From Jimgerdemannia flammicorona (lineage: Eukaryota > Mucoromycota > Endogonomycetes > Endogonales > Endogonaceae): a stretch of DNA of 19,312 bases. The position numbers and the translations under genes were made by a program. How positions within the stretch are numbered: the first letter of the stretch is position 1; every line of letters starts with the position of its first letter. The notes under the pieces are model-generated. The model saw nothing but the letters and a program-made list of their open reading frames with translations, did not search any database and was not told the DNA's origin. The DNA lies in assembly GCA_003990745.1 (NCBI GenBank), contig RBNI01002197.1, positions 1 to 19,312 on the forward strand, in the 5' to 3' direction. Below are positions 9,302 to 18,010 of this stretch, one piece after another.

Positions 9302-12300
9302 ATGGCTACTAGTTCAAGCAGTGCTAGCAGCACGCCGCCAAGTCCTGGTAACACAAACACAGCCGGAACGGGTTTCGCTTCCATGATGACAAACATTCCG
9401 GCAGTGGCGCCAATGTCAACAGTAAAGAGGATGATTCCTGTCTTTGACGGTAAGGACTACGCCATATGGGCATATCATATGAAGAATCTCCTTGAAGAAT
9501 GCGGTTTGGAGGACTACTGGAAGCCACAGGTGCAAGTAATGACATACGACACCGCGAAAGATCGCAAAGTGCTAAGGGAGATTATATTCACCCTTTCGAA
9601 CGCGCAAATGAAGCTGGTAATCAATGCTATGATGGCAAATGAAGCCTGGGAGATTTTATGCAATCACCATCAACAGGCATCCGCATCAAACAGATTCCAC
9701 TTAAAGGCACAACTATTCAATCTTCGAATTAAGTCCAAGGAGAGTATCCGGGACTACACCAATCAAGTCGACGAGCTGGCAAATCAAGTGAATTCCCTTA
9801 CATCTACGCTGGCAGACACCATCAAGGATGAAGACAAGGTCCTGGCTCTTATACAAGGCCTTCCCGAAGCGTACAATGTGGTTGTCGCTGCTATGAGGGA
9901 ATCCGGCAGATTATCAGATTATAAGCACGTCGTCACAAGCCTTTTAAACAAGGAAACGAGGCTAGGTAGCAACACCAACGAGGAATATGACGAAAAAGCA
10001 TTCTATGGTGGAGCACGTGGACGAGGCAAAGGCAAGCTGAACAAAGGTCAAGGCCAGCAACGCGAGAAATTCGACAGTAAATGCTTTTACTGTAATAAGC
10101 GTGGACATCATGAGCAGGACTGCAACCGCAAGAAGAAGGAAAAGGGTGACCAACAGCAAGGACAACAGCAGGCAAACATGGTGGACACCAACAACAAGAA
10201 CAGCAGTGGCGGAGGTCTATTCTTCGCAGAAGCGGCGACCTATCCATATGCAGAAACCATTAAAATAGGAGGAAATTCGGAACCAACTGCCAGTTACAGA
10301 TGCAATTCCACCAGTTCGACATCTACAAATCCTGGTCAACAAAATACTTTTCAGACAGCAAAAAATGGTGATGTCAACATCGGCGCCAGCGCAAATGTAA
10401 GCTATATGCCGAACAGCGCTTATGCATGCAGTGAAGAGGTCTGGCTCATGGATTCGGGCGCAACACAGCATATGATGGCTCACCGGGAGTGGTTCTCTAT
10501 GTACGAGAAGTTCGAGCATCCCATACCTATCAAGCTAGATGACAATAACGTCATTTACGCTCAAGGGAAAGACAACGTAGGCATATATCTACATGGAAAC
10601 GTTGATGAACCTTCAGGCACCTTCGTGGACGTACTATACGTTCCAGATATAGGCAAGAACCTCTTCTTGATAGGCCGGATGATGGCCCGTGGGGACAGAG
10701 GAGTAAATATATGCCCGAACGGTGTAACGGTAATCAATCTGAAGAACAATAAGGAGTTAATGTATACATCGAGAAAGGGGAATCTATATGCAATCAACAG
10801 CACACCAAGTGGCGCTACATATGCATATTCTGCAACTACGACAGGAGAGGATTTCTGGCGTATAATGCATGAATGCTTAGGACATATTGGTAAAACGAGC
10901 CTGGAACAGATGATAAGGAGCAAGTCCGTGTATGGTTTACTGGACTATACGCCACCAGATTTCTTTTGCGATGGATGTGTGGCAAACAAAGCTTCCCGGC
11001 AACCTTTTCAGGAACAAACGAAGCGAGCGGCTGGCATTCTCGATTTGATTCATACGGATATTTGTGGCCCCATGCGAATGGCATTACACTCCGGGAAGAA
11101 GTATTTTATTACATTCATTGATGATTATATATGCAAAGTCTACGTATATTTCATTGCAGGGAAAAACGAGGCATTCGACAAATTCCAGGAATTCAAGGCA
11201 GCTGTGGAGAACGAGACGGGATGTAGAATACGAACCCTACACTCAGATAACAGCAAAGAATACGTCAACAAAGGTTTCAGACACTTCTTGAAGAAGAACG
11301 GTATACAGCACTCTATGACAGCCCCTTATATACCTCAGCAAAATGGCGTGGCAGAATGATTCAATCGAACAGTAGTGGAAATGGCTAGAACGATGATGAA
11401 TACGGCCGGCTTACCAAAGTCCTTTTGGGCGGAAGCGGTGAATATGGCAACATATATTCGAAATCATTGTTTCTCTTGAGCTCTAAGCAAGGATCCCGGC
11501 AAGCAATCCAGGAACGACAGCAATCTTACCCCTGAGGAATTATGGAGTGGATCCAAGCCTGACATTTCACACTTATGCATATTCGGAAGCAAGGCATACG
11601 TTCTGGACAAAGGTGGCAACCGAGGCAAGTTTGAACCTAAGGCAGATAAGCATATATTCCTTGGATACAATGGAGCGGGATACAGACTTTGGAACCCGCA
11701 GAAACGATGTATGATCATTTCATGCGACGTACAGTTCAAAGAGACTAAGCAGGAAATCTACGTGGAAATTCCTATCTCAAATCCAATGGTGAATTCGACG
11801 GTACAGCCAGCGTCATCTACGCCAACTGCAAAGGCTAGCAGAACAACATCTACACCCGGAACATCACCGAAGACTATGCCAAAGACATCCTTGGGACCTA
11901 CGCCAGCAAGAACGCAACCCATTCAAATGGAAATGAAGTTGCAAGAACCAAGGATAACAGAAATTACGGATGAGGATGACGAAGAGGATACCTTTCCGAA
12001 GGGTAAGAAGAAGTGCAAATCTGGGATAGATAACGAAATCCAAGCGGATCTGAGAAATTACTGGAACCCACCCAAGTCATCTCGTCGCAAACAATATCAC
12101 ATGAACTATGCCTGCAAATGCGCTTACATAGCAACAACTGGTGAGCCAGTACACTACGACGAAGCCATTCACTCAAATGATAAGAAGGAGTGGGGAAAGG
12201 CTATGGACAAGGAGTACAGTTCGCTCATCGAAAACAACACTTGGGATCTAGTAGGCCTTCCAGCAGAGTGACAAGCTATAGGATCGAAGTGGGTCTACAA

Positions 12301-13717
12301 GATCAAGCGTAAGGCTAACGGTAACATAGAACGGTATAAGGCTCGATTTGTAGCAAAGAGATACTCGCAAGGCTACGGTGTAGACTACGACGAGATATTT
12401 TCCCCGGTATTTAAGTTGACTTCGCTTAGAATACTTCTTGCGATCAGAGCCAAGTATGACTATGAAATACACCAAATGGACGTAAAGACAGCATTCTTGA
12501 ATGGTGACATAGACACGGAGTTATACGTATGACAACCACAAGGATACGAACTATATGACAATGACGGAAATGAGCTCGTATGTAAATTACACAAAGGGCT
12601 CTATGGAATCAAGCAAGCAGCGAGGTTGTGGAATCGAAAGATCGATGGATATCTCCTAGATAATGGATTCAAGCGTTGTGAAGCTGATCCATGCATATAC
12701 ACCCGACATACATCCTCAGGAATGGTATACCTGGGAATTTGGGTTGACGATATTATTTTAGTCGGAACGGCAAGTGAAATCAATGACATAAAGGCTACAC
12801 TACATCAGAAATTCAAAATGACGGACTTAGGCGAAGCGTCCTATCTCCTTGGAATATCGATTACACGTAACCAGTGCGAGCGCGCTATATACCTAATGCA
12901 AGCCACATACATTCGAAATATTCTCGAGCAATTCGGGATGAGTGAATGCAAACCAGTCGGGACACCTATGGAAACATTCGTGAAACTAAAGAAGTCTGAC
13001 ACTATGCCTGAGGGAAACGACATCCCCTATTGACAAGCCGTGGGATCCCTCATGTATCTTATGTAAGGGACGAGACCTGATATCTCTTTTGCAGTAAACA
13101 AAGCGGCACAGTATTCTTCATGCTACGACAATAGCCATTGGACGGCAATCAAGCGAATTTTCAGGTACATCAAAGGAACCGCAGACTATACGCTCAGTTT
13201 GGGCAGTGATAATGGGCAAAGTGGGAGTACTATACGCCTATTTGGTTCTTGTGATGCCGATTGGGCTGGCGACTTAGATGACAGAAGGTCTACGACTGGA
13301 TACATCTTTAAAGTAAACAACGGAGCTATTTCATAGCAAACGCGTAAGCAACCTTCAGTGGTAACATCCTCTACGCAAGCGGAATATCAAGCATTGTCAA
13401 CAGTAACAAAGGAGGCTATCTGGCTTCGAGAACTGTTAAAGGAGCTGGGATACGAGCAACGGCACTCTACGCTACTCCAGCAAGATAACCAATCAATGAT
13501 TGCTTTGGCAAAGAACCCTATACATCACACCAGAATGAAACACATTGACATACAGCATCATTTCATATGTGAATGCATGGAAAACGGCACTATATACCTT
13601 GAATATACCCCAACAGAATATATGACGGCGGATTCATTGACTAAAGCCCTTCCAAAGGCAAAGTTTGACTTATGCATGCAAGGAATGGATATTACAGCAC
13701 TCTACGCTGGTAATTAA
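9302..13717 (+). pseudogene. Copia Gag-Pol polyprotein with seven in-frame stops
   Basis: One frame of 1,471 codons from ATG 9302 (the first ATG of this frame, about 50 bases after the primer site) to TAA 13715-13717. The N-terminal Gag has residues such as DGKDYAIW, and the zinc knuckle CFYCNKRGHHEQDC is at codons 261-274. The protease motif WLMDSGATQHM has its Asp at 384. Integrase has the zinc-binding H523, H530, C556, C559 and catalytic D586, D649, E685, the last two with 35 residues between them. RT contains [12 protein letters not shown] and the catalytic WVDDI (Asp 1149-1150). RNase H contains CDADWAGD (Asp 1318) and STQAEYQAL. Stops: TGA at 11357, 11477, 12269, 12530 and 13031, TAA at 13064, TAG at 13334. 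Family alignments put Arg at the first TGA and Trp at the TAG. No frameshift occurs, so the lesions are all point transitions. Gag-Pol would be cut by its own protease inside virus-like particles. Confidence 0.95.
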
Positions 13718-13975
13718 GGACAATTCGGGATGAGATAGGATAATAGAATGACAGCAAGCTTCTTTAACATTAATTGCTACATTGCAGATTTCTACCAACA
13801 TTGCTCATCTACGAATGTTCACATCTCTACTTTTCAACCTATTTTTCGAGCTTTAAGCAGGCAATTCGAATGTTTTTCGGTTTCTAGATAGCAGTCTGAA
13901 CACTATAGCAAGATTTGCAGTGGTTATAGCTTAGTATTGCAGTTTGGGAATTTTGCATATCTCGTTGAGTAGGAG
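13718..13975 (+). other. Copia 3' untranslated region
   Basis: 258 bases between the gag-pol stop and the 3' LTR with no recognisable coding potential. It ends GTTGAGTAGGAG, a short imperfect purine stretch that is the only candidate polypurine tract next to the LTR. Confidence 0.6.
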
Positions 13976-14129
13976 TATTGAAATATGTAGGTTACAACTC
14001 GATATATGGTGGCGCAGCCTTCCTTGACTACGTCATCATGTAAATGTCACTAATTGCGACGTGTAAAAGCACGTAAGAATTAGCAATAAACAGTTCGCTG
14101 CTCTCTTCAAAAATCCACATTCCACAATA
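13976..14129 (+). repeat. Copia 3' LTR (154 bp)
   Basis: Direct repeat of 9095-9248 with the same TATTG and CAATA termini. The nine differences from the 5' LTR are all transitions. Seven fall where a CpG in one or the other copy has become TpG or CpA. Confidence 0.95.
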
Positions 14130-14134
14130 GGATA
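14130..14134. repeat. Target-site duplication GGATA, right copy
   Basis: Exact repeat of 9090-9094, directly after the 3' LTR. Confidence 0.95.
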
Positions 14135-14438
14135 ATATCTGTGTCATGGTGGTGTTCAACCATGTCTTCTAGGAGGTGGCCAATCTAGTAGTAGCTTGAG
14201 ATTTGTCCGATTCAGTAGACTTCACTAAGCATGTTCAGGGCATTCTATCAGGCTTCCATAAAGTAGAGAGGTGCTAAGCTATGGATATTCATAAGGGGCA
14301 GAGAGGGTGTGGCTTGGTTGACAATAGCATTCCAAATGTCAGTATAGATGCAGTTGTAGATCTCAGTGCTCATGTTTGTATGTTTAGAAATTGTAGTTGT
14401 GTGTTTGGTTTGTTTTGGTCCTGATTGGTAAGATTCTG

Positions 14439-14446
14439 TTTATATA
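14439..14446 (-). promoter_or_regulatory. Outer TATA box upstream of the LTR ORF
   Basis: The element strand reads TATATAAA, 66 bases before the LTR ORF start codon at 14373, a spacing that would give a leader of roughly 40 bases. The matching place in the 3' LTR (about 885-895) reads TATACAAA, one transition away. It suggests that the LTR ORF could have its own promoter, distinct from the one at 8047-8054. Confidence 0.45.
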
Positions 14447-14622
14447 AATCTTGTGTTCTGTGACTTTGTATTGACTCAGCTTTGTGTGCTGTGACTTCAG
14501 TTTGACTCAGCTTTGTGATCTTGCAGGTGATTTCCAGATTTGTTCAGAGGTCACATGTGATTTCAGTGGTTTGTTCAGAGGGTAATGTTTGATTTCGGTG
14601 GCTTGAAGATTGTGCACTTACA

Positions 14623-15715
14623 GCCACAGAAAAGACAGGTGGCTGGCCTTCAGTATTGATGTGGGGGGCTTTTGTCTGTAAGGTGTTGAGGGTGAAAGGG
14701 AGTGAAGAGAAGGAGGAGGACTTATTGGAGGCTCTGGAGGAGTTGAGTGGTGCTGTTGAGTAGAGGGCGAAGGTCTGGAAGTTGTATGTGGAGTCAACAC
14801 ATCTGGAGATTATTAATGGGAGACATATTCATACTAACAAGAAGCAGTGGGAGAGGGCTCAAAGACATAGGAGATAGAGGGAGCTGCTGGCAAGCATAGA
14901 AGGAGAGGCAAAGAAGAAGGCTGGGGGTACTGAGAAGTCTGAGAGTATAGAGGTGAGTGTCTGGGCTAGTAAGAGAGAAGGAGATGTAGAGGAGGGTCTG
15001 GAAGGGGCTAGGAAGGCACTGTATATAGACCTATTTACTGATGGTACATTCAAAGTCTAAGAACTGGTCTTGGATGACACTTCCCCTCTGGTCAGGCAGG
15101 GTCTAGCTGCAAGAGGTTAGGCAGCAGAGGATGAGCTGATACAGGACACTCAGTGGATACACTTTGGGGTTCCTGACATAATAAAAGGAGGACAGGTGGT
15201 AGCAGTAGATGAGGATGAGCTGATGGATGTCCCAGAGAAGGGGTGGGATGAGACTACTAGTATAGGGGCTGATACTACAATACTAGATGTAGGAAGGCCA
15301 GGGACACCTGGAGGGAAAGAGGTGGGAAATTTGCTGTAGATGAGCAAGATGATGGATAACTTCATAGCTGAGGAGTTGGGAGAAATGGACCTGCAAGTAA
15401 TGAGTGAGGAGCATTGGGTGCAGATTCTGTATAAAGAAGGGATAGTGGAGGCACTGAAGGCAGAGGTACTTGTAATTTTCCTAGAGAAGGAGGGATATGA
15501 GATTGATAAGGAGAGGGAGACTAAGCTGGCAGTTATTGCTGATGAGTGGGCTGCCTACTGTTGGGCAGAGTGTTATGGTTTGCAACTCTGGTAGAAGGCT
15601 TGCCTGGAGTATTGTGAGGACTTTAAGGAAAAAGAAGATGGGGAGATGGTGAAACTTCTGGTCAGGCTAGAGGCAAAGATGGCTGAAGAGAAGAAACTGG
15701 CTACTTGGACTTAGC
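14623..15715 (+). pseudogene. LINE ORF1 remnant, acidic and coiled-coil-like
   Basis: A single plus-strand frame (codons starting at 14623) is held open for over 1 kb, apart from about eight stops that mostly read TAG. The product is rich in Glu, Lys and Leu, with runs such as EEKEEDLLEALEEL, and has Asp/Glu-rich stretches near 15200-15240 (VDEDELMDV). The open piece at 15340-15594 continues it. I see no CCHC knuckle or RRM, the usual ORF1 hallmarks, so the ORF1 assignment rests on position upstream of the endonuclease. The start is missing because the gypsy element interrupts it. ORF1 proteins usually bind LINE RNA. Confidence 0.55.
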
Positions 15716-15783
15716 TCAGGAGAAGATGAATGTAGATTTGTAGAGGATGAGACTAATAATCAATATTATTCCTTATAAACAGT
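15716..15783 (+). other. Spacer between LINE ORF1 and ORF2
   Basis: Short stop-rich stretch with clustered TGA and TAG codons in the ORF frame. The true ORF1 stop and ORF2 start fall somewhere here but cannot be fixed in this degraded copy. Confidence 0.4.
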
Positions 15784-16460
15784 ATAATTAACATTTTCTC
15801 TCTGAATGTGAATGGGTTAAGAGGAGCTGAGTAGTATAAGAACATTTTTACTTAGCTTAAAGAATTGGAGGCTGATCTCTTTTTACTATAGGATGTACAG
15901 TGTGAGGATGAGGAGGATCAGGTGGAGTAGACTAGAGAATGGGGAGAAGCTACTACTTAGATTGGCAAAGTAGCAATTCTGGTGAGGAGGGGTAGAGGAG
16001 ATTTGGGTGGGATCAGGAGCTGGGGTGACCATTTGGTCTAGGGAGATTAGTATAGACCTGGGTGGAAACCAGTGAGGGTTGGCTCCTACTACTGCCCTGC
16101 AGTTAAGGGTGAGTAGATTAAGTAGATTAGGAATCTTTTGGAGGAGGGCATTCTCTTGGAGGAAGGAGTAGATATTCTGAGAGGTGACTTTAATATGGTG
16201 CAGAATCCACAGTTAGATAGAACTGATGGAGGGAGGAGTGCAGGCAGGAAGAGTGGTGGTCTGGATGGTGGAGAACCTTAGCTCCTTAAGAGATATGAGC
16301 AGAATACAGTGGGGCAAAAAGAGGGTCTACATGCACTGGGTGAATGGACTGGGTATGAGGATTAACTGGATTCTGACAGCTGAATGCTGGGATGTAGATG
16401 TTTGGAGGACTCTGGAGGTGGAGTGGTGCCCATGGTCTGATCACTGGGGGCTATTAGGGT
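15784..16460 (+). pseudogene. LINE ORF2 endonuclease domain
   Basis: The frame opens with IFSLNVNGLRG, the N-terminal signature of APE-type LINE endonucleases. It continues with LFLL-stop-DVQ (the usual glutamine-glutamate box region), VAILVRRG, GDFNMVQNPQLDR near 16183 (GDFN motif) and, after a one-base frame change near 16220, a segment ending HWVNGLGMRINWIL and CPWSDHWGLLG at 16350-16460 (SDH motif). The enzyme nicks target DNA to start target-primed reverse transcription. Some catalytic neighbours have changed (RINWIL where an acidic-Arg pair is typical). About ten stops, nearly all TAG. Confidence 0.85.
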
Positions 16461-17052
16461 AGGAGCAGTTTGGGGGACCTGAATATTGGCACCTTAACTC
16501 CTCCCTGCTAGCTGAGAAGGTATTGTGAGACCCATGGGTAGAGGACATCCAAGTGAAGATTACTAGCTAGATATATGAGAGTTCTTCTGTGGGTGTCCAT
16601 TGGATGAGGTTGAAGGAGACTGCAAGGATTTATTAGAGAGGAGTTGGTAGAGAGGCTGGGAGGTAGAGAAGGAAGAGAGTATAGTGTGCTTCTAATAGAA
16701 TGATTAGATTATAGATAGAATAGACTGATTTGATTTCTTCTGAAGAGATGGATGACTGGAGGTTGGAGTGAGCAAAATTAGAGGTAGTAGAGCTATAACA
16801 GATATTGAGAGAGAAGGAGGAGATTCATATGAAAGGAATGGCCACCAGGCTATAGTGGCAGGGACTTGAGAAGAGAGAGAGGCCTACTAGGTACTTGTCA
16901 AGGCTCCTCCAAGCTAGAAGGGTGTGACATTGATGGGATGGGGTCCTTGATGCAGAAGGAGAAATGGTGCATAGCATATAACAGATCTTAGGAGTCTGAA
17001 GGAGAGGTAGAGGTGTCTGTGGAGTGAGAAGGAAGGGGGTACAGATGAGGAG
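16461..17052 (+). pseudogene. LINE ORF2 linker between endonuclease and RT
   Basis: Degenerate coding sequence. Fragments such as LNSSLLAEKVL, WVEDIQVKI, SSVGVHWMRLKE and TRYLSRLLQ correspond to the helical linker usually found between EN and RT in L1-like elements. Many stops and no intact stretch above about 40 codons. I see no separate gene here. Confidence 0.6.
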
Positions 17053-18010
17053 GTGATTGGTGATATGCTGGAGGAGTGGGAGCCACTGTTGGTAGAGGGC
17101 CTTAGAGATCTGATACTACTAGTTCAAGAGGAGGAGGTCCAGGGTGTCCTGGTAGCAACTAATCTTGGGATGGCACCAGGAGAGGATGGGTTATCTTGGG
17201 ACTTTTGGAAGAAGATAGTGAAGGTCCCTGGAGTGCTAAGAGAGATAGCAGCCTTCTGTGATCATATTCTTCTGAATGGTAAATGGGTTGGAGAGCAGGA
17301 CTTAGAGCTAGTGGTTTTGTTGTATAAAGACAAGGGAAGGAGAGAGGATTGGAAGAACTGGAGACCAATCATGCTTCTGGATATAGACAGAAAGATGGTG
17401 ACTAAGGTGATTGTTGCAAGGCTATAGAAGGTTGCCCAACAGGTACTGGATGAGGAGTAGCAGGGCTTTGTTAGGAGCAGGCTAATTAGAGATGAGACAG
17501 CCTGGGTTCATGGTATCATTGAAGGGGTATGGGCTTGTGGATTGGATGGGAGACTGGTCTTTCTGGACCAAGAGAAGGCTTATAACTGAGTTCAGTGGGT
17601 GTGGCTGAGCAAGATATTGGATAAGATTGGTATTTCTCCTCAGTTTCGAGCTTCTATATTGAATCTTTTGGAGGGCAGTAAGACAGCCCTAATGTATAAT
17701 GGTCACTGAGGTCTGGCATTTCCCTTGGGAAAAGGGGTTCCTTAGGGGGATCTGCTGTCTCCTATTCTTTATACTCTTTATTAAAACCTTTGATGGATAG
17801 GATTTGGTAGAGAGTAGCAGGGCTCTCTATATATAGTATAGTATAGAAGGTGGGGGCTTTTGCTGATGATATAGTAGTTGGACTTGGTTTGGTAGCAGAT
17901 GTTGAGGCACTTAAGGAGACAGTAGATTGGTATGAGGCACACTCTGGAGTAAAACTCAACTGACATAAGTGTGAGATAATGGTATTAGAGAATAGACTAG
18001 TGGGAGGGGA
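17053..18010 (+). pseudogene. LINE ORF2 reverse transcriptase
   Basis: RT motifs in order: ATNLGMAPGEDGLSWDFWKK (motif 0/1), VVLLYKDKGRREDWKNWRPI and MLLDIDRKMVTKVI (17300-17410), QGFVRSRLIRDE, FLDQEKAYN followed by TGA then VQW (palm motif A near 17570), GVP-stop-GDLLSPILYTL (motif B near 17740) and FADDIVVG (catalytic box near 17859). There is a frame change between motif B and the catalytic box, near 17775-17790, and an Asn replaces the usual Asp after KAY. The catalytic Asp pair is intact, but the gene is dead. Confidence 0.88.

Larger units (their letters stand above)
9095..14129 (+). mobile_element. Ty1/copia LTR retrotransposon, near full-length
   Basis: A 5,035-bp element with two 154-bp LTRs, a half-tRNA-type primer-binding site right after the 5' LTR, one gag-pol frame (9302-13717), and a perfect 5-bp target duplication. 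Domain order Gag, protease, integrase, reverse transcriptase, RNase H defines the copia superfamily. It lies inside the 5' LTR of the gypsy element and is much younger: its reading frame has no indel, only seven point stops, and its CpG content is visibly normal compared with the depleted flanks. The LTR ends are TATTG and CAATA, a perfect 5-bp inverted pair, rather than the usual TG and CA. Confidence 0.97.
8244..14373 (-). pseudogene. LTR-encoded ORF, copy 2 (5' LTR), split by copia
   Basis: The start is ATG at 14373 (complement of 14371-14373). The frame runs to 14135, is interrupted by the copia insertion, resumes at 9094 and ends at TAA 8246-8244, about 360 codons in total. The last ~150 codons are open apart from one 7-base indel near 8570. 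The C-terminal part is Tyr/Pro-rich, with PQPPAYYNPATYS (a PPxY motif), then an acidic tract (DSESDESKDD) and an acidic C-terminus (SDIIEDYPDSI). Comparison with copy 1 locates the damage: a one-base loss near 9050, a CAA-to-TAA change near 8760, and the 7-base loss that removes the first PPxY. No known domain is recognised. The same orientation as Gag-Pol and presence in both LTRs argue for an element-encoded accessory protein. Chance openness is the alternative, but the pattern of complementary lesions makes it less likely. Confidence 0.6.
13..14622 (-). mobile_element. Ty3/gypsy chromovirus with dUTPase and ORF-bearing LTRs, degraded, interrupted by a copia element
   Basis: On the minus strand the order is 5' LTR (14622 down to about 7.85 kb, split by a copia insertion at 9095-14134), Gag, dUTPase, protease, reverse transcriptase, RNase H, integrase, chromodomain, polypurine tract and 3' LTR (1065 down to 13, truncated). 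The LTRs are recognised because 13-1065 is repeated as 8537-9094 plus 14135-14622. In both copies the outer edge reads TGTAAG in element orientation, and at 1065 it sits next to a purine tract. Integrase followed by a chromodomain places it in the chromovirus branch of Metaviridae-type LTR retrotransposons. The copy is dead: many in-frame TAG, TGA and TAA codons and at least three frame changes (near 7280, 6490 and 4350-4390). CpG is almost absent, as expected for an old copy hit by CpG mutation. Excluding the copia insertion, the visible element is about 9.6 kb. A target duplication cannot be checked because the 3' LTR end is missing. Confidence 0.9.
7850..14622 (-). repeat. Gypsy 5' LTR, split by the copia element
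   Basis: Left part about 7850-9094, right part 14135-14622, separated by the copia element plus one target duplication. The outer edge at 14622 (TGTAAG on the element strand) is fixed by comparison with the 3' LTR. The inner edge is approximate. Without copia the LTR is roughly 1.7 kb, very long for a chromovirus and mostly U3. At least 488 + 558 bases are directly confirmed by homology to 13-1065; the rest rests on the TATA and AATAAA order. Confidence 0.75.

Noticed and set aside
9324..12475. Minus-strand ORFs of 70-120 codons across the copia element
   Set aside because: They are shadows of the gag-pol frame, with no family resemblance of their own.
9302..13717. TGA as a recoded or readthrough arginine/tryptophan codon
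   Set aside because: Stops also include TAA and TAG, all fit single transitions, and LTR divergence shows the same CpG decay, so mutation explains them without a changed code.
14618..15365. Minus-strand Ser/Pro-rich ORFs
   Set aside because: Their low-complexity composition mirrors the purine-rich LINE coding strand, and the plus strand holds a continuous decayed frame into ORF2.
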